Below are positions 29,266 through 37,099 of a DNA stretch of 52,952 bases, in pieces. Positions within the stretch are counted from its first letter, which is position 1; the number at the start of each line of letters is the position of its first letter. Position numbers and translations under genes: made by a program. The notes beneath the pieces are model-generated. The model worked only from the letters and a program-made list of their open reading frames with translations, was not told where the DNA came from and ran no database searches. Source of the DNA: Bdellovibrio sp. (GTDB lineage: Bacteria > UBA10199 > 2-02-FULL-44-16 > DYJF01); assembly GCA_020723205.1 (NCBI GenBank), contig DYJF01000007.1, positions 1-52,952 of the forward strand, written 5' to 3'.

Positions 29266-30225
29266 TTACAAGCTTCCTTGCTGCCGCTCTCGCTCCTGCA
29301 CGCGTATGAGCTGGCGCTCACCGTCAGGATCGTGACACGTCATGCTCGAGCTGCCGAAATCCCTGACCGTGAACGACGTATGCATATCGGTCGCAAGCTC
29401 TTCTGCGTTCTCCGACAGTATTCCGCCCGCACCCGAAACGACCGTGACATTTATCACAGTTGCCATCTCGTACCCGCCCGCCGGAGCGAACGTCACTTCA
29501 TATTCGCTGTACTGTGCGTCCTCCCATACAGACAGCGTTCCGTCGACCGGCGTGCCGTCGTCCTTTTCGATCTTGACCGTCGCGTTCGTTACGGTCGCGT
29601 CGTCAAGCGGCTTTGTGAAGACGATCTTCACCGGCCTGCACGGCGCCACATGGGGCTGTTCGTCATATGGTCTGATGAAAAGGACGGAGAACAACGCCGT
29701 GTCTATTACCCCCTCGTCGTCGCCGAATTCGTTGGGAATGCCGTCCGCGTCCGAATCCTGACCGTAGAAGGAATATATCCCGTCTCCGCCGAGACCTGCG
29801 ATATCATCAAGCATCGCCATTTCCATATTGCGCAGGCGCATCTGGCCCAAGTCAACGTCTTCGCCGTCCTCCACGGTCAAGGCCGTTATCCCGTTGAGCG
29901 CGAGATACCCCAATCGCTGCCCGTTCCCGTCGAGGAATCCGAACATCCAGTTGCCGTTCCTCACCCTGACCCTCCACCGGTTGTTCGCAGGATCGATCTC
30001 CCCCTCCTTTTGAGAACCATCGGAACCATATGCCGCGACCGCACACACATCGCCTATGCAGCCGCTTGCGCCGTAATCCTTAACTACCGATGCCGCGACT
30101 TCCGACTCGATCTCGCCCGTTATGAGACGCCCCTCGTCTTCCGTGGTCGTTGACGTAGACGAACCGCATGCAGCGACAAAGAACGTTACCGCCAGGACCA
30201 ACAATATTTTTGATATTTTCTTCAT
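29266..30225 (-). CDS. Lipoprotein with bacterial Ig-like (Big_5/SbsA-type) region
   Basis: MKKISKILLVLAVTFFVAACGSS lipobox; CRPVKIVFTKPLDDATVTNATVKIEKDDGTPVDGTLSV..YEVTFAPAGGYEMATVINVTVVSG. Confidence 0.8.
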   Translation of the reverse strand: MKKISKILLVLAVTFFVAACGSSTSTTTEDEGRLITGEIESEVAASVVKDYGASGCIGDVCAVAAYGSDGSQKEGEIDPANNRWRVRVRNGNWMFGFLDGNGQRLGYLALNGITALTVEDGEDVDLGQMRLRNMEMAMLDDIAGLGGDGIYSFYGQDSDADGIPNEFGDDEGVIDTALFSVLFIRPYDEQPHVAPCRPVKIVFTKPLDDATVTNATVKIEKDDGTPVDGTLSVWEDAQYSEYEVTFAPAGGYEMATVINVTVVSGAGGILSENAEELATDMHTSFTVRDFGSSSMTCHDPDGERQLIRVQERERQQGSL

Positions 30226-30352
30226 AACGCACCCCCTTGTTTTTTTATTGTTTGTTCTACTGCCGTTCCTTTTACCCCCTTTCCTTTCGGCTGCCTTACA
30301 CCACCATTATCCTCCGCGGCACACGCGGAGACACGCGAAATGACTCTGAAAT

Positions 30353-30369
30353 GTATTCATGATGAATAC
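30353..30369. promoter_or_regulatory. 17-bp palindrome GTATTCA-TGA-TGAATAC (operator candidate)
   Basis: Same 7-bp arms and 3-nt spacer as the palindrome at 31767-31783; lies between two lipoprotein genes. Confidence 0.75.
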
Positions 30370-30379
30370 GAGCGGGGAA

Positions 30380-30859
30380 TCAGTTCTGACCGTTACCCAT
30401 CTGTCTTCTGGGTTCGTTTTCAGGGATGAACTCGCCGTTGACATAGCGCACGAGGCCCAGATCTATCGGGTCGCCCGCCTCTATTACCTCAAGGCGGTCG
30501 GACCTGTTGCCGGCATCGTCCTGTTCGAAACTGAACGGGCCCACAACGTCATAGAGCATACGAACATCGAACGCGTACGATATTCCCGCCTCGATCTGGA
30601 TCGAAAAGCTCCCGTCGACATCAACAGCCGATTCCCTTGTTGTGGAACCGGACGCAGTTGCGACGACCGTGAGGATCGTAGGGTCCAGCGACTCGTTTGA
30701 AACGCTTTTGGTCTGGATGTTCGAGGTGTCTATCACGCCTTCGATGGTCTGAAGGGTAGGGATATCTCCAGTGGGATTTCCGACCTCGGTAGCATTGCCA
30801 CAGCCGAAGAGCGCCGCGGCTATCAGAATAATAACGGATCTTTTTAAGAGTATTTTCAC
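30380..30859 (-). CDS. Small lipoprotein
   Basis: GTG start at 30859 preceded by AGGAGG; VVKILLKRSVIILIAAALFGCGNATEVGNPTG signal/lipobox. Confidence 0.72.
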   Translation of the reverse strand: MKILLKRSVIILIAAALFGCGNATEVGNPTGDIPTLQTIEGVIDTSNIQTKSVSNESLDPTILTVVATASGSTTRESAVDVDGSFSIQIEAGISYAFDVRMLYDVVGPFSFEQDDAGNRSDRLEVIEAGDPIDLGLVRYVNGEFIPENEPRRQMGNGQN

Positions 30860-31695
30860 GACGCCCTCCTTTCCTGCGTCACGCGGAAGAGCTGGAGGTT
30901 CAGCTGATATACATGATCGTCCTCGACCTTCCCGCGCGACTCCAGATAGGAAAGGATCTGCCTTCTGCAATCGTTCAATATCTGCGCGATCTCCTGAACG
31001 TCCTCCCTCCTCAAGGCCATGGTGATCGCTGAAAAGTTCCTCTCGTCGGGCATCTGTGTTCTAAGCGCGTCAAGCGCCAAACGCATCATCTGGTCATGAT
31101 AGAAATATGATGCCGCTGCCTGCGTTTCAGGACCGGTGGTCACGATCGCATCCGCCTGTTTGAGACAGCCCCCCGCGTCCTCGGTCAGGAGTCCCATGCC
31201 TATCAGTTTGCCGATGGCGTCGTCGACATGGAGCGGAGAGACATTGTGGCCTATGGTCCTTGAAATAGTGCGTCTGTCGTTCCTGAACTGCTTCGTCGTG
31301 ACAAGTTCCCGGATGACGGGATAATACCACTTAATCAGATACTCATACTGGCTCTGTTTCAAATTATCCTTATATTTTTTGAAATAGTTAGCCATCTCGA
31401 CGACATAGTTCGCCTTGGCCTCAGGCGTGTCGGCCTGATTTAAGTTCACGAGGATCTCAAAATATCTCTTCTCCCTGCGATTGAGCTTGAGAACCTTCGT
31501 AAAAATCCCCATCGTCGCAGACGTGATATTGCGTTCACCGTTGACAACGAGCAGAAGCTGATTCGGGGATTTAAATCCCGCCCATTTTGAAAAGGTGCGG
31601 TACGAGAAACCCGGATGCACCTCTTTCATCCATCTATACCAGTCTTTGAGGTAACGCCTGAAATCCTCATACTGTAAAACGTCCGGGCGGTTCAT
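30856..31695 (-). CDS. TIGR02147-like regulatory protein
   Basis: YEDFRRYLKDWYRWMKEVHPGFSYRTFSKWAGFKSPNQLLLVVNGERNIT..; second ATG (31695) chosen because AAAGGGG is 8 nt upstream. Confidence 0.75.
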   Translation of the reverse strand: MNRPDVLQYEDFRRYLKDWYRWMKEVHPGFSYRTFSKWAGFKSPNQLLLVVNGERNITSATMGIFTKVLKLNRREKRYFEILVNLNQADTPEAKANYVVEMANYFKKYKDNLKQSQYEYLIKWYYPVIRELVTTKQFRNDRRTISRTIGHNVSPLHVDDAIGKLIGMGLLTEDAGGCLKQADAIVTTGPETQAAASYFYHDQMMRLALDALRTQMPDERNFSAITMALRREDVQEIAQILNDCRRQILSYLESRGKVEDDHVYQLNLQLFRVTQERRAS

Positions 31696-31704
31696 ATACA
31701 TGGC

Positions 31705-31734
31705 CCCTTTCGTCCATATTATCTCACGAAAGGG
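31705..31734 (-). promoter_or_regulatory. 5'-UTR hairpin overlapping the Shine-Dalgarno of the TIGR02147-like gene
   Basis: CCCTTTCGT-N12-ACGAAAGGG, perfect 9-bp arms. Confidence 0.7.
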
Positions 31735-31766
31735 CTTTTGGCCGTAAGCAAATAATGAATAAACTT

Positions 31767-31783
31767 GTATTCATTCTGAATAC
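31767..31783. promoter_or_regulatory. 17-bp palindrome GTATTCA-TTC-TGAATAC (operator candidate)
   Basis: Perfect 7-bp arms; an extra half-site GAATAC at 31787-31792. Confidence 0.78.
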
Positions 31784-31818
31784 AGCGAATACATATAACT
31801 CATTGATATATAAGATAT

Positions 31819-31847
31819 ATATTAGGATTGTTTTCTATTTGGGTCAA
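31819..31847 (-). promoter_or_regulatory. Sigma70-like promoter TTGACC-N17-TAATAT (minus strand)
   Basis: -35 at 31842-31847, -10 at 31819-31824, 17-nt spacer. Confidence 0.65.
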
Positions 31848-31914
31848 TTAAGACCACCATTTTCAGATACAACATCCTACTTCGAATCCTGCGCGCCGTG
31901 GAAGCGGTCGGGGG

Positions 31915-32685
31915 TCATCGTCCGATGATGTAGCGATGAGGGTCCACCTGTTCACGAAGGATCTTGAGCTGAGTCGCGTCGGGCGGTTTTGTCGCTTTCA
32001 TCTTCTTCGAGACCAGAAGTTCGAACCCTGTGTTCTCCTTTACCTGTTCGATGGTGACGCCGGGATGGAGAGATTCCACCTCCATCCTTCTCTCCGGATT
32101 TTCAAAACCCATCACAGCGAGGTTCGTGATGATCTTGTACGGACCGGACCCTTTCGGCAGTCCCGCTTCATAACGCGAGTTTCCGCCCGTCAGGTATCCG
32201 GGCGAGGTCACAAAATCCACCTTGGCCGCGAAGCGCCTCTTTTCATGCGGCGTGATGACGATGGTCCGCCAGCAGTTCGTAGCAAGGTCGCACGCGCCGC
32301 CGCTTCCCGGAAGACGCACCTTCGGACGGTTGTAATCGTCGCCTATCATCGTGGAATTCAGGTTCCCGAACATGTCTATCTGCGCTCCGCCAAGGAAAGC
32401 ATAGTCGACCATCCCGCGCGCGGCCAAGCTCATCGTCTCCGTCATGGACGAGGCCATCAGCGCCCTGTGCGTGGTCCTCGAATCTCCGACGGAGACCGGC
32501 ATGGTGGGAAGCTCCGGAGCTATTCCGCCCGCCTCGAAGAGCATCAGAAGGTCGGGCGCGGCGGTCCGCTGCGCCAGCATCGCCGCGGCACAGGGTGCTC
32601 CGGTACCGACAACTATAGAGGCGCCGTTCTCGAGAAAACGGGCCGCGACACAAATCATGAGCTCCATCGAATTGTAGTCGGTCAT
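31915..32685 (-). CDS. CoA-transferase beta subunit (GctB/IpdB-like)
   Basis: GTGAPCAAAMLAQRTAAPDLLMLFEAG, FLGGAQIDMFGNLNST, GSGGACDLAT; GGAGG SD before ATG 32685. Confidence 0.85.
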   Translation of the reverse strand: MTDYNSMELMICVAARFLENGASIVVGTGAPCAAAMLAQRTAAPDLLMLFEAGGIAPELPTMPVSVGDSRTTHRALMASSMTETMSLAARGMVDYAFLGGAQIDMFGNLNSTMIGDDYNRPKVRLPGSGGACDLATNCWRTIVITPHEKRRFAAKVDFVTSPGYLTGGNSRYEAGLPKGSGPYKIITNLAVMGFENPERRMEVESLHPGVTIEQVKENTGFELLVSKKMKATKPPDATQLKILREQVDPHRYIIGR

Positions 32686-32694
32686 CAATCCTCC

Positions 32695-32722
32695 AGACAT
32701 TAGACCTTAGACCCGAGACCAA
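32695..32722. repeat. Heptameric tract AGACATT-AGACCTT-AGACCCG-AGACCAA
   Basis: Four 7-nt units in the CoA-transferase intergenic gap. Confidence 0.75.
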
Positions 32723-32737
32723 TTCAAATCCAAGGTC

Positions 32738-33733
32738 TCATGCCTCAAATCCAGCATCTGTTATGAATTCAAGCTTCCTCAACTCCTTCATTCTTTCGAT
32801 CCCGCCGTGTCTTTCCAGATACTCGCCGAAATCCTTCACATTATAGATATTGTCGTCCAAAAACTTCTTGAAAGCGGCGGCGTCCTCTTCGATCTCGAGC
32901 CACTCCTTCAAATGCGCCTCGTCCGAGAAGTATTCGAACGGCATGTTGCCCGGATAGCCGCCGTAAGGTATCTCGCAAACGGCGTCCACGCAGAAATACG
33001 GGATCATCACCTGATGCGGGTCTTTTCTGAACTCCTCGGTATCAACGATCCGCTCGCAAGTGATGATGACGTGCTTTGCCGCGCGCGCGAGATCCTCGTC
33101 CGCGATCGAAACGCCTTTTATGACCGAGTTGCCGTATATGTCCGCGTCGTTCACGTGGATTATGGCCACGTCGGGATAAAGGGCCGGAAAGGTCGCGAAC
33201 TGTTTGCCGGTGTAGGGACACTCAATGATCTTCGAGGCGCTCCACTTGATGGAATCCGCCCCCAGGCTCTGCCTTCCGATGAGAAAGGGGATGCCGAGCG
33301 AGGCCGCCTTGAAGCGCCACGCCATGCCGGCGTTCGTCCACTCCGCGCACTTCACCTTTCCGCTCTCCATATATTTTCGCGCGTTTTTCGAAACGCCGCG
33401 CGCCTCGAGCCCCACGATGTAGGCAACGTCGCAGCGGTCAAAACACTCCCCGGCGGCCAGTATCTGAAAATCGTGCGTTGCTGTATGACCGGATAGGCCC
33501 AGACCTTTCTTCCTCTGTCTCACTATCTCGTGCATCGCGGCCACCGGAACGCGCACGCCGCCGAAGCCGCCTATCGCGACATAACACCCGTCGGGGACGA
33601 ACTTCGCCACCGCGTCCCTGACGCTCATGATCTTGCCTGTCATCTCGCGGTTCTTTTTCCTGAAGTGTTCGCGCGCAGCGTCCGGGTCGGGATCCATGAA
33701 GAGTGCGCCTTTTCCCTCGTAAACGGCCTTCAT
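32738..33733 (-). CDS. CoA-transferase alpha subunit (GctA/IpdA-like)
   Basis: RDAVAKFVPDGCYVAIGGFGGVRVPVAAMHEIVRQRKKGLGLSG; paired with the beta subunit. Confidence 0.85.
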   Translation of the reverse strand: MKAVYEGKGALFMDPDPDAAREHFRKKNREMTGKIMSVRDAVAKFVPDGCYVAIGGFGGVRVPVAAMHEIVRQRKKGLGLSGHTATHDFQILAAGECFDRCDVAYIVGLEARGVSKNARKYMESGKVKCAEWTNAGMAWRFKAASLGIPFLIGRQSLGADSIKWSASKIIECPYTGKQFATFPALYPDVAIIHVNDADIYGNSVIKGVSIADEDLARAAKHVIITCERIVDTEEFRKDPHQVMIPYFCVDAVCEIPYGGYPGNMPFEYFSDEAHLKEWLEIEEDAAAFKKFLDDNIYNVKDFGEYLERHGGIERMKELRKLEFITDAGFEA

Positions 33734-33743
33734 CGAACCTCCA

Positions 33744-34898
33744 CTAAATGACGGCTTTATATATCAGATCGTGTATCTGCGGACGGAACGCCTTTATCTT
33801 CTCGTTGGTGCTTGAAGGATTGATCCTGTTCGTCAGAAGAACGACCCAGAAATTCTTTTCAAGGTCGATCCAGAGCGAACAACCGGTATAGGCGAGGTGT
33901 CCGATAGAATGTTTTGAAAAGTAGCGGCCCGAGGCGGAATTTTTAGGCGAAGGGGTGTCCCATCCGCCGGTAAAGGTGTGCGTGCCGCGCCTGTTCCCGA
34001 AGTTGATGAAGTTCCGGACGGCCTCCTTGGGCAGCCAATCGCTCTTACCCTTGTAGGCATTCGTCAGCTCCAATACGAAACGATGAAGGTCTATCGACGT
34101 GGAAAAAAGTCCGGCGTGGCCGGCGACGCCTCCCAACGCGTACGCGTTCTGGTCGTGCACTTCGCCGTGAATGATACGTTCGCGCCACGGGCAGTCCTCG
34201 GTGGGCGCGAACCTGCGGCGCTCTTCGGCCTTGCGAATGGCCCGCTCACCGGGCCGGCCGTGCTTGGGCGTCGGGACATGCTGATCCGCCGTCACAAAAC
34301 CGTGGCGCTTCGTCGTGCTGACGGGCGCGCCTATCGAGCGCACGAAGAACGTGTCGTTCAAACCAAGCGGCTTCGCGATGCGGTTCGCGAAGAAGGCGTC
34401 CAGCGGAATACCTCCCGCCTGCTCGATGATCTCGCCCAGAAAGATATAACCGATGTCGCTGTATAATGTTTTTTCGCCGGGCTCGTTTATTGCGGGTTCG
34501 TGATAACAGGCGTCGAGAACGAAACTCTTTCCGCCCTCCGTTCCCACTAGGTCCAGCGGCAGTTCGCGGTAATACGGCTGCCACGCGGGAAGTCCCGACG
34601 TGTGGTTGAGCAGATGCTCCAACAGCATCACCTTGTGTACCGGCATCCTTGCGCCGCCCAGCCACTGGTAGACCGTGTCGGAGAGTTTTAAGAGCCCCTC
34701 CTCGGCAAGTGACATCGTGAGCGCCGCCGTACAGACCGGCTTCGTGAGGGACGCGATATCAAAACAGGTGCCCTCGCGAGCATCGCCGTACTGCTTGTGA
34801 TGCACTATCTCGCCTTCCTTCGCTACAAGAAGGTCCGCCGCCGGAAAAACTCCGTCCGATACGGCCCTGTCCATCGCACGATCGATCTGATCTTTCAT
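33744..34898 (-). CDS. Serine hydrolase / beta-lactamase-like (class C fold)
   Basis: FDIASLTKPVCTAA (SxxK), YSDIGYIFLGEIIE (YxN-like). Confidence 0.86.
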   Translation of the reverse strand: MKDQIDRAMDRAVSDGVFPAADLLVAKEGEIVHHKQYGDAREGTCFDIASLTKPVCTAALTMSLAEEGLLKLSDTVYQWLGGARMPVHKVMLLEHLLNHTSGLPAWQPYYRELPLDLVGTEGGKSFVLDACYHEPAINEPGEKTLYSDIGYIFLGEIIEQAGGIPLDAFFANRIAKPLGLNDTFFVRSIGAPVSTTKRHGFVTADQHVPTPKHGRPGERAIRKAEERRRFAPTEDCPWRERIIHGEVHDQNAYALGGVAGHAGLFSTSIDLHRFVLELTNAYKGKSDWLPKEAVRNFINFGNRRGTHTFTGGWDTPSPKNSASGRYFSKHSIGHLAYTGCSLWIDLEKNFWVVLLTNRINPSSTNEKIKAFRPQIHDLIYKAVI

Positions 34899-34915
34899 AT
34901 TATCTTCTTGTCATC

Positions 34916-35827
34916 CTATGTCAGAAGACCGGTTGTGAAATTCATATGGGGCGTAAGATCCGCGGCGTCCAGAGAGATGCGGGCGCCCAGCGGCAGTGTA
35001 ACGAACTTCTTCGTATGGCCCGCAGGATAGTCAACCACGACGGGTCCCGCAAAATCGGAAAGAACGTCGCTTATCATCGTATGGACGTCGTGCGGCTCTC
35101 CCTCCTGCGTGATTATCGAGCCGAAGATTATCCCGCTTACATTTTTAAATTTTCCGGCGTTCTTGAGCTGGGTCAGCATCCGGTCCAGCACGTAGACCTT
35201 TTCGCCCGTCTCCTCGATGAAAAGAACACAGCCGTCCGTTGCAAGTTCATAGGGAGTGCCCATACTGCTGTTGATAAGAGACAGGCATCCGCCTACAAGC
35301 GCGCCTTCAGCTTTTCCCGGTCTTAAGATCTTCGCGCCATCGGCGGGGACATATCCCAACGGGCCCGCCTTCGTGAGGCCCAGAAGCAGGTGTTCCTTCG
35401 TAACGGGATCGCAGTCCTTCGCGAGGAGAGAGAGGACGGGACCGTAGAAGGTGGGCACGTCGCACTCCTGGCGCAAGAACGTGAGGAGCGCGGTAACGTC
35501 GCTGAACCCAACTACCGGCTTTGCGTGTGTCTCGATGGTGTGTTTGTCCAGAAGCGGGATGATGCGCTGCGAGCCGTAGCCGCCTCTGGCGAACATGATC
35601 GCCCTTATCTTGGAGCTCTTGAAAAGTTCCGTCAGCTCATCGGCCCTTCTTTTATCGCTGCCGGCAAGATAGCGTGTCTGGTCGAAGATATCTTCGCGGT
35701 ACTCTACCGAAAAACCCATCGTCTCGAGGGCCTTCACCCCCTTTTTGAACTCGCTCCGGTCGAAGGGGGACGCCGGCGCTGCGATGCCGATGGTGTCCCC
35801 TTTTTTAAGCGCGCGAATCTTCTTCAC
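34916..35827 (-). CDS. LD-carboxypeptidase (S66 family, LdcA/MccF-like)
   Basis: GDTIGIAAPASPF, IRAIMFARGGYGSQRIIPLLD, PVVGFSDVTALLTFL, GALVGGCLSLINSSMGTPYEL. Confidence 0.92.
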   Translation of the reverse strand: MKKIRALKKGDTIGIAAPASPFDRSEFKKGVKALETMGFSVEYREDIFDQTRYLAGSDKRRADELTELFKSSKIRAIMFARGGYGSQRIIPLLDKHTIETHAKPVVGFSDVTALLTFLRQECDVPTFYGPVLSLLAKDCDPVTKEHLLLGLTKAGPLGYVPADGAKILRPGKAEGALVGGCLSLINSSMGTPYELATDGCVLFIEETGEKVYVLDRMLTQLKNAGKFKNVSGIIFGSIITQEGEPHDVHTMISDVLSDFAGPVVVDYPAGHTKKFVTLPLGARISLDAADLTPHMNFTTGLLT

Positions 35828-35946
35828 ACGCCGGATTTAAGTGGATTTTACAAGAGAATACAAGGGGTCTTTTATCGATTCTCCGCGGCCTCTTCTATCT
35901 TTTTACGGGGCGGGGCCTTCGGTGTTTCCGCGGCGACTAGGATTCC

Positions 35947-36696
35947 TTACAATAACAGATCGTCAAGGTCCGGTACGAAGTCCTCCTTGGGGGGCGCTTC
36001 CTCTTTCGGCGGCGGCTTGGGGCGCGCGGTCGCCGGGGCCGGTTTTGAAAAACCGTGGCGGTAAAGGGAGATGTCGTCGCTGTTCGCGCGGACGATGTCT
36101 ATCTGGTGGCGCGATTGGCGCTCCCACTTCTTGAGCGCCTTTTCCAGAAGCGGCTGGTTCATGGACCACAGAAGCGCGTTCTCTCCCTCGAGCTTCTGCT
36201 CCGAAAAAAGCCGGTAACTTATCGAGAAGGTCTGCGTCCCCTGTTCGTCGGGCCCGCCCCACACTATGAAGCTGGCCGGCTCCTGTATCTGCAGCCGCAC
36301 CGGCTTGTCCGGGTCCCATTCCGTTCGCAGGAACCCCACGATGTTCGCGTTGAGCCGCACGACCCAAAGCGGCTCCGTCAGCCCCTTCATGATGAGCATG
36401 AGCTCGTCCAAGAACGTCATCTGGTTGAGCTTTTCCTTGTTGATCTGCTTTTTCGCGTTGTATGTGATGACCTCGAGATTGTCGGGCACCAGAAGACCGA
36501 AGAACGAGCGAAGGAAATTGAAGACCTGCTCGAAGAACCAGACGTTGGTCTCCTCCTGCGACATCTTCGTGAAGTCTAGCTTGGAACCGAACCCCCACGA
36601 GCCCACCACGAAATTACGCTTCGAGTGTTCAGCCAGAAAATCGTCTATCCCGGTGGGTATCTGCGGTCCGCGCGGCGGTGGTGGTTTTGGCGGCAT
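35947..36696 (-). CDS. Hypothetical protein (249 aa) with proline-rich termini
   Basis: Long ORF in an apparent operon; no family recognised from the translation. Confidence 0.65.
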   Translation of the reverse strand: MPPKPPPPRGPQIPTGIDDFLAEHSKRNFVVGSWGFGSKLDFTKMSQEETNVWFFEQVFNFLRSFFGLLVPDNLEVITYNAKKQINKEKLNQMTFLDELMLIMKGLTEPLWVVRLNANIVGFLRTEWDPDKPVRLQIQEPASFIVWGGPDEQGTQTFSISYRLFSEQKLEGENALLWSMNQPLLEKALKKWERQSRHQIDIVRANSDDISLYRHGFSKPAPATARPKPPPKEEAPPKEDFVPDLDDLLL

Positions 36697-36721
36697 AGGG
36701 TCATGCTAGCCGAAAACGGCT

Positions 36722-37093
36722 TCAGTGTCCAGCGATGAGGGACTTGATCTTCTCCACGAATTCGGCCGGCTCGTACGGCTTCGAGACGCATCCGTTGGCA
36801 CCGACCTCTCTGCAACGGGCCTCGACATCCTTTAAGTACGCTCCCGTGACCATGAGGATGGGGACCGACCTCGTTCTCTCGTCCGCCCTCAAACGCCGGC
36901 AGGCCTCGTAGCCGTCGATTTTGGGCATGTTGAGGTCCATGAGTATGAGATCCGGCACGTTCTCGAACGCCACCTTCAGCCCCTCTTCGCTGTCGCTGAC
37001 GGATGTCACCTCGAAGCCGTGAAAGGTCAGGAGCTTTTTCATCACGAAAATGATGTCCGGCTCGTCTTCGATGTGCAGTATCTTCTTGCCCAT
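36722..37093 (-). CDS. Response regulator (receiver domain only)
   Basis: KILHIEDEPDIIFV, DLILMDLNMPKIDGYEACR, GANGCVSKPYEPAEFVEKI. Confidence 0.9.
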   Translation of the reverse strand: MGKKILHIEDEPDIIFVMKKLLTFHGFEVTSVSDSEEGLKVAFENVPDLILMDLNMPKIDGYEACRRLRADERTRSVPILMVTGAYLKDVEARCREVGANGCVSKPYEPAEFVEKIKSLIAGH

Positions 37094-37099
37094 GATCCC

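Noticed and set aside
30860-30970. N-terminal extension of the small lipoprotein
   Set aside because: GTG at 30859 has AGGAGG upstream and gives a proper signal peptide; the extension overlaps the upstream regulator.
36708-36721. Hairpin AGCCG-AAAA-CGGCT after the response regulator
   Set aside because: Short stem with no T-tract; not strong enough to call a terminator.
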